A DNA stretch of 26,387 nt from an uncultured Collinsella sp. (GTDB lineage Bacteria; Actinomycetota; Coriobacteriia; Coriobacteriales; Coriobacteriaceae): positions 1-26,387 of the forward strand of contig UQKW01000030.1 in NCBI GenBank assembly GCA_900541885.1. The letters run 5' to 3'. Numbering within the stretch: position 1 is the stretch's first letter; each line of letters opens with the position of its first letter. This document shows positions 7,226-14,817 of this stretch, piece after piece. Position numbers and translations under genes: made by a program. The notes below the pieces were generated by a model. That model was not told the DNA's origin. It saw only the letters and a list, made by a program, of their open reading frames with translations, and did not search any database.

Positions 7226-8245
7226 GTGGGTCATCGGGATTCATGTGATGATTTGCGTGAGGTTTGTTGGGGCGTTTTGGGCGCTGGACACATTTCGCAT
7301 CGATTTGCATCGTCGCTCAAGGAGGTGGACGGGGCACGGCTTGTGGCTGCCGCCGGCCGCACTCCTTCGCATGTTGAGGAGTTTTGCAGGGCGTTTTCGA
7401 TTGATGCCGCGCACAGTTATGCCACGGCTGACGATAGCGGCGATGTGGCTTATGATGCGCTGATTGCCGTTCCCGATGTCGACGCAATCTACTTGGCTCT
7501 TCCACATGGCATGCATGCGCATTGGGTCTGTCGGGCACTGCGCGCGGGAAAGGCCGTGCTGTGCGAAAAGCCGGCCGTTTTGAGTGAGGAAGAGGCTCTC
7601 TCGATTGCCTCCACCTCTCGTGAGCGCGGCGTGCTGTTTATGGAGGCGATGAAGAATCGGTTTTGCCCGATGCGCACTCGCGTGAAGGACTTGCTTGCGT
7701 CGGGTGAGCTTGGCCGTATTGTCTCGATTGAAAGCGTGCAAAAGCTCGATTACGGCGAGCCTCCTTCGGGCTATCTGCTTGATTCGTTGCAGGGCGGCTG
7801 TCTATATGACATGGGCTGCTATGCGGTCGGTTGGTTTGAGGATTTGCTCGCGGGCGCGTGCGAGGTTTCATCCCGTGAAGTTCGCTGGCGTGACGTATCA
7901 GGCGGCCGCGTCGATTGGGCCGACGAGATCCGTATGAGCGTCGGCGGTATACCCATTCATATGGTGTGCGACGGCAAAGCAACATATGAAAGCCGCTTAA
8001 CGATTGTCTGTGAGCGAGGCTCGTTGGAAATCGAGCGTCTCCATCGCCCCGAGCTCGCCCATGTGAAGTATTCCGACGGTCGAACGCTCGAAATAAATGC
8101 CCCGTTTGAGATCGATGATTTCTATGGCGAAATCCAGCATGCGACCCAGCTCATCCGGGCGGGGAAACTCGAGAGTCCCGTCATGCCCCTTGCCGCCACG
8201 CAGCGCTGCGCGCGCATTATCGATGCGATTCGCTTGAAACTTTAG
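7226..8245 (+). CDS. Gfo/Idh/MocA family oxidoreductase
   Basis: NAD(P)-dependent dehydrogenase family acting on sugars, inositol or related polyols. The Rossmann motif GVLGAGHISHRF lies near residues 17-28, and CEKPAVL near residue 112 carries the family's Glu-Lys-Pro motif with the catalytic lysine. The C-terminal half forms the usual beta-sheet domain (YDMGCYAVGWFEDLL). The length, 339 residues, is typical. GTG 7226 has AAGGGGG five bases upstream. The frame stays open backward through the palindromic repeat, but that part would be encoded by the repeat and is not believable protein. Substrate not identifiable. Confidence 0.88.
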   Translation: MGHRDSCDDLREVCWGVLGAGHISHRFASSLKEVDGARLVAAAGRTPSHVEEFCRAFSIDAAHSYATADDSGDVAYDALIAVPDVDAIYLALPHGMHAHWVCRALRAGKAVLCEKPAVLSEEEALSIASTSRERGVLFMEAMKNRFCPMRTRVKDLLASGELGRIVSIESVQKLDYGEPPSGYLLDSLQGGCLYDMGCYAVGWFEDLLAGACEVSSREVRWRDVSGGRVDWADEIRMSVGGIPIHMVCDGKATYESRLTIVCERGSLEIERLHRPELAHVKYSDGRTLEINAPFEIDDFYGEIQHATQLIRAGKLESPVMPLAATQRCARIIDAIRLKL

Positions 8246-8302
8246 TGCGTGGGGGCATGGCGCCAGCGCCTGGAATGCCTTGGAGGCCTTTGCCCCTGAT
8301 GC

Positions 8303-8380
8303 CCCTTTTATAACTTGCGGTGGAATACGGTCTGTTTGCGCCAAAATAGGGCACCAATAGACCGTATTTCACCGCAACTG
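8303..8380. repeat. Palindromic intergenic repeat, copy 2
   Basis: Arms 8315-8338 and 8354-8377 pair along 24 bp with two wobbles and one mismatch; the loop contains CAAAATAGGG. Compared with copy 1 the outer arm (TTGCGGTGGAATA) is identical. The inner arm differs (CGGT against GTTC) and the partner strand has changed to match. It lies 57 bases after the oxidoreductase stop and just before the endonuclease IV ribosome site. Confidence 0.85.
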
Positions 8381-8398
8381 ATGAGGAGGGAGCTGGAG

Positions 8399-9265
8399 AT
8401 GCTGACGATCGGGTGTCATCTTTCGACGACGAAGGGCTATCGGGCGATGGGGGAGACGGCGCTATCCATTGGCGCCAATACCTTTGCATTCTTTACGCGC
8501 AACCCGCGCGGCGGCAAGGCGAAAGAACTTGACATGGATGACGTGGCGGCTCTGCGCGAGCTTATGTCGCAAAACGACTTTGGACCGCTGGTGGCGCATG
8601 CCCCGTATACCTACAACCCCTGTTCTGCCAAAGAGCGGGCGCGCGAGTTCGCCTTGGAGGCTATGGCAGAGGACCTGCGGCGCATGGAGGCGCTGCCCGG
8701 CAACTACTACAACTTCCATCCCGGTGCCCATGTGGGGCAGGGCTCCGACGCCGGCATTCAGATGATTGTCGACGCCCTGTGTCAGGTGATGTTTGAGGGC
8801 CAGCAGACGACGGTGCTGCTCGAGACCATGTCGGGCAAGGGCACCGAGGTGGGCCGCAGCTTTGAGGAACTGGCGCTCATCATTGAGGGTGTTGCCGGCA
8901 AACGCCCCGAGCTGTCGGCCAAGCTGGGCGTTTGCCTAGACACCTGCCATGTGAGCGATGCCGGCTACGACATCATCCATGATCTGGACGGCGTACTCGA
9001 CGAGTTCGACCGCGTGGTGGGTATCGATCGCTTGCATGCCGTACACATCAACGATTCGAAGAACTCTTGTGGCGCCCATAAAGATCGTCACGAGTGCATC
9101 GGCAAGGGATACCTTGGCAGTGAGGAATTTGGTGGAGGTATGCAGGTTATGCAGAATATTGTATCGAATGGCCACTTGCGTTCGCTGCCGTTTATTTTGG
9201 AGACTCCGAACGAACTTGCAGGTTATGCAGCTGAAATTAGACTATTAAGGTCATTGCAGCAGTAA
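8399..9265 (+). CDS. nfo: Endonuclease IV (AP endonuclease)
   Basis: Cuts DNA 5' to abasic sites and removes 3' blocking groups in base-excision repair, using three zinc ions in a TIM barrel. The 288 residues match the E. coli enzyme (285). Metal-ligand motifs are present: HPGAHVGQG near residue 105, LLETMSGKGTEVG near 140, CLDTCHVSDAGYD near 180, and HINDSKNSCGAHKDRHECIGKG near 215. The ATG at 8399 follows GAGGAGGG by eight bases. It is preceded by the second palindromic repeat. Nothing in the neighbourhood links it to SOS control. Confidence 0.95.
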   Translation: MLTIGCHLSTTKGYRAMGETALSIGANTFAFFTRNPRGGKAKELDMDDVAALRELMSQNDFGPLVAHAPYTYNPCSAKERAREFALEAMAEDLRRMEALPGNYYNFHPGAHVGQGSDAGIQMIVDALCQVMFEGQQTTVLLETMSGKGTEVGRSFEELALIIEGVAGKRPELSAKLGVCLDTCHVSDAGYDIIHDLDGVLDEFDRVVGIDRLHAVHINDSKNSCGAHKDRHECIGKGYLGSEEFGGGMQVMQNIVSNGHLRSLPFILETPNELAGYAAEIRLLRSLQQ

Positions 9266-9326
9266 TGACTGTCACAAAGTAGAGTATTCCATTCACGTTA
9301 TGGGTTTGTTTCAATCAGTTTTCTCA

Positions 9327-9355
9327 TTGCAGATTCGTAATTCCGGGTGCATAAT
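9327..9355 (+). promoter_or_regulatory. Promoter of the amino acid ABC transporter operon
   Basis: TTGCAG at 9327-9332 and CATAAT at 9350-9355 are separated by exactly 17 bases, about 58 bases upstream of the lipoprotein start. No regulator site was recognised around it. Confidence 0.6.
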
Positions 9356-9412
9356 AGCCAACAGTTTTTGCAGACCTCTGAATCAAACGAGGTCACCGGA
9401 AGGAGACTGATT

Positions 9413-10273
9413 ATGAAGCTGAAGAAGCTTGGCGCATTTGCCGCCACGGGTGCTATGGCGCTCGCCCTTGCTCTGACGGGCTGCGGTTCGTCCAACGCCA
9501 CCTCTGGTTCTGATGCCGGTTCCAGCAGCTCTGACGACGCTAAGGTCGAGAAGGTCGACGGCTCCAAGGAGTACGCGCTCGTCAAGGACGGCACGCTGAC
9601 CGTCGGCACCTCTGCCGAGTACGCGCCGTTTGAGTACAAGGATGACAACGGCGACTACCAGGGCTTTGACCTTGAGCTCATCAAGGCTATCGGTGACAAG
9701 CTGGGCCTGGATGTCGAGTACGTCAACAATGACTTTGACACGCTGGTTCCGGGTGTCGCTTCGGGCGCCAAGTACGACGTCTCCATCGCGGCTATCACCG
9801 ACACGCCCGAGCGTGAGAAGGAAGTCACTTTCTCCGATTCCTACTACATGGACGATCAGGCTATCGTGACCAAGGTCGATAACACCGACATCACGGCCGA
9901 CAACTACAGCGAGAAGCTCAACAACGCCGACGCTACCATCATCGTTCAGTCTGGCTCGACCGCCGAGTCTTTTGCCCAGGAGAACTTCCCCAAGGCCAAG
10001 ATCGTCCCCTACAAGGACGCTACCGAGTGCTTCAGCGCCCTGCAGTCCGATAAGGGCGACGCCGTAGTCACCAACCGCTCCGTTGCCAGCCAGCTGACCG
10101 CCGAGCAGTTCAACACCTGCCAGACCATTAAGCAGATCAGCACCGGCGAGGAGTACGCCATCGCCATCAACCAGGGTAACACCAAGCTCAAGGAAGACAT
10201 CAACCAGGCCATCAAGGACCTGACCGACGACGGTACCATTGACGCCCTCATGGCTAAGTACAACATCAAGTAA
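9413..10273 (+). CDS. Polar amino acid ABC transporter substrate-binding lipoprotein
   Basis: Membrane-anchored receptor of a family 3 (HisJ/GlnH-type) importer. A lipoprotein signal with lipobox LTGC places the acylated Cys at residue 24, followed by a Ser/Gly/Asp-rich linker to about residue 55. The binding fold then shows the family pattern: TVGTSAEYAPFEYKDDNGDYQGFDLELIKAIG, VPGVASGAKYDVSIAAITDTPEREKEVTFSDSYY reads as the signature region. These are quoted only as landmarks. The 286-residue length is typical. AAGGAGA lies six bases before the ATG. It heads the operon with permease and ATPase. The ligand, a polar or charged amino acid, cannot be read from sequence alone. Confidence 0.92.
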   Translation: MKLKKLGAFAATGAMALALALTGCGSSNATSGSDAGSSSSDDAKVEKVDGSKEYALVKDGTLTVGTSAEYAPFEYKDDNGDYQGFDLELIKAIGDKLGLDVEYVNNDFDTLVPGVASGAKYDVSIAAITDTPEREKEVTFSDSYYMDDQAIVTKVDNTDITADNYSEKLNNADATIIVQSGSTAESFAQENFPKAKIVPYKDATECFSALQSDKGDAVVTNRSVASQLTAEQFNTCQTIKQISTGEEYAIAINQGNTKLKEDINQAIKDLTDDGTIDALMAKYNIK

Positions 10274-10295
10274 AATAGCTACTTGATTGCTCGCG

Positions 10296-10326
10296 GGCCC
10301 TTTCCGTTTTGGCGGAGAGGGCCTTT
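10296..10326 (+). terminator. Hairpin between binding protein and permease genes
   Basis: GGCCCTTTCCG (10296-10306) pairs with CGGAGAGGGCC (10313-10323) apart from one mismatch, followed by only TTT. A weak terminator here would yield more binding protein than permease, as in many importer operons. Confidence 0.6.
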
Positions 10327-10391
10327 GCGCTTCTCTTGACGGAGAGTATTTCCGTCTCGTTTTGCCGGCAACTTCTACGATAGGAGCCACC

Positions 10392-11753
10392 TTGTCTCGA
10401 CTGAACAAAGGGGCCGCGGAGCAGCGTTTTCCACTGCCCGCCTTGCTCCAAAAGCTAGCCTGCGCCATGGCCGTGGCGCTCGCGCTGGTGTGCGCAGGGG
10501 CATATGCGCCCACGACCGCCCAGGCGCTTGAGACCGCAAAGATTACCGCCCGACCCAACACTGGTTCGGGCAGCGCTGTGGTCGGCGGTACCGAGACGCG
10601 CATTACCTGGGAGGTCCAGGCCGATGCCGACGAGGAGCTGAGCGGTCTTTCGCTGACGTTTGTCGACGGCACGACGTTTGGTACCGATGACACGCGATTG
10701 ACGATGCTCTCGGGCGAGGACCTCATGGATCGTACGCCCATGAAGCCCACGTGCAAGGCTGACGGCCAGACGCTCAAGATCGACTTTGGCGAGACGGCGC
10801 CTGCCGGCGGCTTTTTCCGTGTCGAGGTTTACGGCGTGACCTTCCCCGTCGAGGGCGGCGATGAGGCCTTTAGCGGCACCTGCACTTTGGCCGATGGCTC
10901 GACCAAGAAGATCTCCAAGATTCCGTCGGTGGAGATCAAGGGCGTGACGGCCTTCGATAACTTCCTGGCCGATCTTAAGGAGCAGCCGTGGGTCGAGGCC
11001 TGGAACTCCAATATGTTCCTGCGCCTGTTCTTAAACCCGGTCATTTTGGTCCAAAGCCTGCCGATCGTCTTTAAGGGCTTCCTTATGTCGCTCTCGATCG
11101 TGCTTGTGGCGTTTCCGCTGGCAATTCCCTTTGGCTTTGCCTTGTCGCTCATGCGCATCTCCAAGTCGCGCATCCTGCGCTGCCTCGCCGGCATCTATGT
11201 GAATATCATCCGCGGTACGCCGGCGTTCCTGCAGATCTATATCGCGTTCTTCGGTCTGCCGTTGGCCGGCGTCAAGGTTGATGACTACGTGCTTGGCGTT
11301 ATCGTCATGGCCATGAACTCGTCTGCGTACCTGTGCGAGATTTTCCGTGCCGGTATTCAGTCGATCCCCAAGGGCCAGAACGAGGCTGCTCGCTCGCTGG
11401 GCATGAATGCCTTCCAGACACTGCTCTACGTTATGATTCCGCAGACGTTCCGCAATGTTTTGCCTACGCTGACCAGCGAGTTTATCTTGCTTTACAAGGA
11501 TACGTCGCTGCTTGCGGCCGTGGGCGTGGTCGAGATCGTCATGAACGCCCGTACCATCGTGGCCACGACGGGCTCCATTACACCGTACGTGGTTGCCGCC
11601 CTGTTCTATCTGGTCATCACCCTGCCGCTCGCTCGCTTGGTGAGCGGTCTTGAGGCGAGGCTTTTGGGCACGGCCGAGACCAAGAAGAAGCGTCCCGCCA
11701 AGAGCGCCGGACAGGTTGTCGCGACGCCTGCCGATCACATCGCCGGTCTGTAA
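10392..11753 (+). CDS. Amino acid ABC transporter permease with extra N-terminal extracytoplasmic domain
   Basis: A permease of the HisM/GlnP type with an unusual front end. TTG 10392 follows TAGGAG by five bases. The first 45 residues look like a signal sequence or first membrane helix (LACAMAVALALVCAGAYAPTTAQA). Residues about 48-190 form a beta-rich, Gly/Thr-rich, likely extracytoplasmic domain that does not look like a substrate-binding domain. The permease follows from about 215, with TSLSIV-like entry helices, NIIRGTPAFLQIY, and the EAA loop NEAARSLGMNAFQ that contacts the ATPase. At 453 residues it is about twice the usual 220. The ATPase gene starts 12 bases later. Confidence 0.88.
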   Translation: MSRLNKGAAEQRFPLPALLQKLACAMAVALALVCAGAYAPTTAQALETAKITARPNTGSGSAVVGGTETRITWEVQADADEELSGLSLTFVDGTTFGTDDTRLTMLSGEDLMDRTPMKPTCKADGQTLKIDFGETAPAGGFFRVEVYGVTFPVEGGDEAFSGTCTLADGSTKKISKIPSVEIKGVTAFDNFLADLKEQPWVEAWNSNMFLRLFLNPVILVQSLPIVFKGFLMSLSIVLVAFPLAIPFGFALSLMRISKSRILRCLAGIYVNIIRGTPAFLQIYIAFFGLPLAGVKVDDYVLGVIVMAMNSSAYLCEIFRAGIQSIPKGQNEAARSLGMNAFQTLLYVMIPQTFRNVLPTLTSEFILLYKDTSLLAAVGVVEIVMNARTIVATTGSITPYVVAALFYLVITLPLARLVSGLEARLLGTAETKKKRPAKSAGQVVATPADHIAGL

Positions 11754-11765
11754 GGAGGTCCTATC

Positions 11766-12518
11766 ATGAGCGAAACCAATAACTCGAACGAGGTCGTCGT
11801 CAGCATCAAGAACCTCCAGAAGGCCTTTGGCGACAACGTGGTCCTGCGCGATATCGATCTGGATGTGCATAAGGGCGAGGTCGTTGTGGTCTTGGGCCCC
11901 TCGGGCTCGGGCAAGTCGACGATGCTTCGCTGCATCAATCGTCTGGAGCATCCCACGAGCGGCTCGATTATCGTCGAGGGTGTGGACGTGTGCGCCAAGG
12001 GCGTCGACCTTAACAAGGTGCGCACGCATCTGGGTATGGTGTTCCAGCAGTTCAATTTGTTCCCGCACCTCTCAGTCAAAAAGAACGTCATGCTCGCGCA
12101 GCAGAAGGTGCTCAAGCGCAGCAAGGAAGAGGCCGAGAAGATCGCCGTCGAGGAGCTGACCAAGGTCGGTCTTGCCGAGCGTATCGACTTTATGCCGAGT
12201 CAGCTTTCGGGCGGCCAGCAGCAGCGCGTTGCCATCGCCCGCGCCCTGTCGATGAACCCGCACGTCATGCTCTTTGACGAGGCTACCTCGGCGCTCGACC
12301 CTGAGCTCGTGCGCGACGTCTTGGGCGTCATGCGCGACCTGGCGCGCGACGGTATGACCATGATCGTCGTGACGCACGAGATGGGCTTTGCTCGCGATGT
12401 CGCCGACCGCGTCGTCTTTATGGACGGCGGCGTCATTGTGGAAGAGGGTACGCCGAGCGAGGTCTTCGACCACCCCAAGAGCGAGCGCACCAAGGCGTTC
12501 TTGGGCAATATCTCGTAG
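11766..12518 (+). CDS. Amino acid ABC transporter ATP-binding protein (GlnQ/HisP type)
   Basis: The cytoplasmic ATPase of the importer, 250 residues, normal length. Walker A is GPSGSGKST (44-52), the Q-loop lies in FQQFNLFPH, the ABC signature is LSGGQQQR (147-154), Walker B VMLFDEATSALDPE (167-180) and the H-loop VTHEMGFA. The motif set is that of the polar amino acid subfamily. AAGGAGG lies a few bases upstream of the ATG. It is the last gene of the three-gene operon, ended by the perfect terminator that follows. Confidence 0.95.
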   Translation: MSETNNSNEVVVSIKNLQKAFGDNVVLRDIDLDVHKGEVVVVLGPSGSGKSTMLRCINRLEHPTSGSIIVEGVDVCAKGVDLNKVRTHLGMVFQQFNLFPHLSVKKNVMLAQQKVLKRSKEEAEKIAVEELTKVGLAERIDFMPSQLSGGQQQRVAIARALSMNPHVMLFDEATSALDPELVRDVLGVMRDLARDGMTMIVVTHEMGFARDVADRVVFMDGGVIVEEGTPSEVFDHPKSERTKAFLGNIS

Positions 12519-12541
12519 CCGGTTGATGTAACTGCCGTTAT

Positions 12542-12583
12542 AAAAGAGCGGGGGCTGGACTTGAATCCAGCCCCCGCTCTTTT
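12542..12583. terminator. Perfect bidirectional terminator
   Basis: An 18-bp perfect stem (12542-12559 with 12566-12583) and a 6-base loop, with AAAA on the left and TTTT on the right. It ends the transporter operon on the plus strand and the flavodoxin transcript on the minus strand. Confidence 0.93.
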
Positions 12584-12635
12584 GTAGGGATAAGGATGTG
12601 CTTTGATGCAGACTCTTTTGGAGGTCCTGGGTTCG

Positions 12636-13055
12636 TTACGCGAGCTCGGCTCCGAGGGCCTTGCAAGCGGTCTCGCCCTCATCGTCGGGCGCATCGTAGC
12701 AAATGACGGAATCGACGACATTGACGCCCGCCTCGTCGGCATCGGCCTTCCAGTTGTCCATCCACTCGCCCTCGGCCCACGAATAAGAGCCAAAGAGGAC
12801 GACCTTCTTGTCGCCGAGGGTCTCCTTGACCTCATCCCACATGGGCTGGAACTCATCGTATTCAAGCTCCTCGGAACCCATGGCGGGGCAGCCGAAGGCG
12901 AAGGCATCATATTCGGCGACCTTGTCGGCAGAGAAGTCGGCGCAGGAGATGACCTCTGCCTCGGCGCCGGCACCGGTTGCGCCCTCGGCAACGAAGTTTG
13001 CCATGGCCTCGGTGTTGCCTGTACCGCTCCAGTAGACGACTGCGATCTTGCTCAT
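12636..13055 (-). CDS. Flavodoxin
   Basis: A small FMN electron carrier of 139 residues that can replace ferredoxin, often under iron limitation. The N-terminal phosphate-binding loop WSGTGNTEAM (residues 9-18) is diagnostic. GCPAMGSEELE and GSYSWAEGEWMDNW correspond to the two FMN-stacking loops, with the Trp in the second. ATG 13055 has AAGGAA upstream. It is the second gene of a transcript after the DUF3793 gene, 46 bases apart. That pairing occurs repeatedly in anaerobic gram-positives and fits an iron-linked role. Confidence 0.92.
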   Translation of the reverse strand: MSKIAVVYWSGTGNTEAMANFVAEGATGAGAEAEVISCADFSADKVAEYDAFAFGCPAMGSEELEYDEFQPMWDEVKETLGDKKVVLFGSYSWAEGEWMDNWKADADEAGVNVVDSVICYDAPDDEGETACKALGAELA

Positions 13056-13101
13056 ATGTCTTCCTTTCGGTTGTGCGGCGTGCGGCCGCGTTTTGTATGC
13101 T

Positions 13102-13806
13102 CTATCGGGTTGCCTGGACAAGTTGTCCCAGAGTGCAGCCCTGTTGATAGATGTAGGTAAGGTATTGCGTGCATGCGCGATAGGAATCGAAGGTCGTGAG
13201 CGCCTGCTCAACGTTTGTGTATACCTTCCATGCGCCAAAGACCTTATAGTTTTCGCCGTGCTGGACGATAAACTGATGGACATCTTTGTAGGGATAGCCC
13301 AAAAAATAGCCAATTTCGTGGGGGAACTCGCACATGCACCCCGTATCGCAGTGCCTATTTCGCGCGAGCGCGCAGACGCTGCCGTCATAGGCACTCTCTG
13401 CGGCATTGCTGCTTGCCAGTGTGATGCGCGCGGCGAGATGCACCAGGGACGCGGGCAGGTTGTGGACATCGTAACCTTCGGTGACAAGCGCCGTCATGGC
13501 GCGGGGGTCGGAGAGGTATCGCATGAGGTCCGCAGGGCGGTACACATAGATGAGCGCTCCGCAGGGGCGCCAGACCAAAACGCTCACATGGATCCCGAGT
13601 GGCTGAAGCTCGCGGTTGCATTGGGCTATGACGGCGAGCAGGCGAGAGCGTCGCTCTTCGATATGGGCGGCGCCGGGTTTTCCGTTTTGGTTGGCGTAAA
13701 CGCCGGGATAGGTAAAGAGTGAAGCCGGCTTGATACCTGCGAGCGTAGGGGAGCAGTTGCGCACGACAGCCGTTTGGTATGTTGGGATGTCAATGGTTCG
13801 AGTCAC
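13102..13806 (-). CDS. DUF3793 family protein
   Basis: A 234-residue protein of unknown biochemical role. The C-terminal half carries what I recognise as the DUF3793 core: CMCEFPHEIGYFLGYPYKDV followed by a VFGAWKVYTN segment. It is Cys-rich around CDTGCMC, which could bind metal, although no fixed spacing known to me is met. The start is GTG 13806 with AAAGGGG four bases upstream. The family is often found next to flavodoxin, as here, so iron or redox metabolism is inferred. A good promoter and a possible iron-repressor half-site lie upstream. Confidence 0.75.
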   Translation of the reverse strand: MTRTIDIPTYQTAVVRNCSPTLAGIKPASLFTYPGVYANQNGKPGAAHIEERRSRLLAVIAQCNRELQPLGIHVSVLVWRPCGALIYVYRPADLMRYLSDPRAMTALVTEGYDVHNLPASLVHLAARITLASSNAAESAYDGSVCALARNRHCDTGCMCEFPHEIGYFLGYPYKDVHQFIVQHGENYKVFGAWKVYTNVEQALTTFDSYRACTQYLTYIYQQGCTLGQLVQATR

Positions 13807-13828
13807 GTTGCCCCTTTCGAGCCCTCAC

Positions 13829-13873
13829 TTGTTAGCCTAGGAAAACTTATACACGAAAGTAAGCCTTGGTCAA
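13829..13873 (-). promoter_or_regulatory. Promoter of the DUF3793-flavodoxin transcript with iron-box-like site
   Basis: On the minus strand TTGACC (13873-13868) and TATAAG (13851-13846) are 16 bases apart. Just downstream the minus strand reads TTTTCCTAGGCTAACAAG. TAGGCTAAC matches positions 7-15 of the IdeR/DtxR consensus, but the other half is poor. The promoter call is firm; the iron-repressor call is only suggestive. Confidence 0.5.
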
Positions 13874-13924
13874 CTAAAAAGTTTGAGTAGGGAAACTATT
13901 GACCGAACGGACATGATTTTGGGT

Positions 13925-13949
13925 TAAGATGGGGACACCCCATGGGGGG
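13925..13949 (+). promoter_or_regulatory. -10 box and CsoR-like palindrome before the HMA-protein gene
   Basis: TAAGAT at 13925-13930 is followed by the perfect palindrome CCCCATGGGG (13938-13947) within ACACCCCATGGGGGGTAT, at the expected transcription start. C-run/G-run palindromes of this kind are typical operators of CsoR/FrmR-family metal repressors. TTGACC at 13899 is 20 bases from the -10 box, which is long, as in MerR-type promoters. Confidence 0.45.
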
Positions 13950-13981
13950 TATCTAGATAGTGCTACTTGAAAGGGGAACGC

Positions 13982-14365
13982 ATGAGTGACTTGCTCAACC
14001 CTGCGAATCTCATCGTGCTGGCCGTCATTGCCGTCGGCATGTTTTTTGGGTTGCGTCGCATTGCCGCTTCGACACACGGGAAGAGTTGCTGCAGCGATGG
14101 TGCGAGCGGCAAGAAGGCCAAAAAGGTTGTTGTGGTGGATACCGATGCGTCACACTATCCCTATAGCGATGAGCTGCTCATCGGCGGCATGAGTTGCGAC
14201 GGCTGCGCTCAGAACGTGGCCAATGCCCTCAATGCGCTGGATGGTGTGTGGGCAACGGTGACGTATGCGGACCACACGGCACGCGTGCGCTCTAAGCAGC
14301 CGGTTGATCGTGGTGTCCTCGAGACGGCCGTGAAAGACGCGGGCTACTACGTCATGACGCTGTAA
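13982..14365 (+). CDS. Membrane-anchored heavy-metal-associated (HMA) domain protein
   Basis: A 127-residue protein. One N-terminal membrane helix (residues 9-24) is followed by a Cys pair (36-37, SCCSDG) as in FeoB-associated Cys-rich membrane proteins. The C-terminus is a ferredoxin-like HMA domain (about 62-127) with metal site GGMSCDGCAQNV, C72 and C75. Such domains bind Cu(I) or a similar soft metal and pass it to ATPases. The ATG has AAAGGGGA five bases upstream. It is transcribed alone, divergent from DUF3793-flavodoxin, behind a CsoR-like palindrome. The fusion of anchor and HMA suggests a membrane-side metal chaperone; the metal is inferred as copper. Confidence 0.8.
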   Translation: MSDLLNPANLIVLAVIAVGMFFGLRRIAASTHGKSCCSDGASGKKAKKVVVVDTDASHYPYSDELLIGGMSCDGCAQNVANALNALDGVWATVTYADHTARVRSKQPVDRGVLETAVKDAGYYVMTL

Positions 14366-14391
14366 GCGTCGCTCTGGATGCGCTTCCTTGG

Positions 14392-14817
14392 CTAGGCTCG
14401 TCCGCGCAGTTCGATGTCTTGGATGTCGTCGAAGTCGATGGCGATGTCTCGGAGCTTGAGGAGCTTGAAGGCGGGGAGCGCCTCGTCGAGGATGCCGGTG
14501 CGGCTGCGATAGCCGTATGTATCGTAATAGGTGACACGAACCAAGTCGCCACGTTTGAGACCCTCGAGTTTTTTAGAAAGCACGAGGGCTTTTTCTTCCG
14601 TGAGCTCACGTTTTGGCTCGACGGTGATTTCCTGCTTGCGCACGAGTTCGTAGTATCCCGTGAGGGCGGCAAAGGGCATAAACTGTGCGGCGCGGTTGGC
14701 GCGCACGGCACCATTGGCAGTGAGGTTGGGGTCGGCGGCGCGGCGTCTGCCCTCGGGGTCCGCCAGGCGCTCGAAGGCGGTCGGCGGGCGCACGGGCTGT
14801 TGTTTGGGTTTAGGCAC
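14392..14817 (-). CDS. YolD-like protein
   Basis: A 141-residue protein whose centre (ANRAAQFMPFAALTGYYELVRKQE) matches the YolD-like family. Those proteins accompany Y-family polymerases of the UvrX/YqjW type. It starts with GTG 14817, with GGAGG five bases upstream; this GTG overlaps the stop codon of the polymerase gene by eight bases (GTGCCTAA). The two are therefore translationally coupled and share the SOS promoter. A TTG at 14829 in frame is an alternative. YolD-like proteins are thought to modulate the polymerase; the mechanism is not known to me. It converges on the HMA gene with only 26 bases between. Confidence 0.78.
   Translation of the reverse strand: MPKPKQQPVRPPTAFERLADPEGRRRAADPNLTANGAVRANRAAQFMPFAALTGYYELVRKQEITVEPKRELTEEKALVLSKKLEGLKRGDLVRVTYYDTYGYRSRTGILDEALPAFKLLKLRDIAIDFDDIQDIELRGRA

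Noticed and set aside
13793..13806. GGTTCGAGTC, resembling a tRNA T-loop
   Set aside because: No acceptor stem, anticodon arm or D-arm can be built around it; it is the start of the DUF3793 gene read on the other strand.
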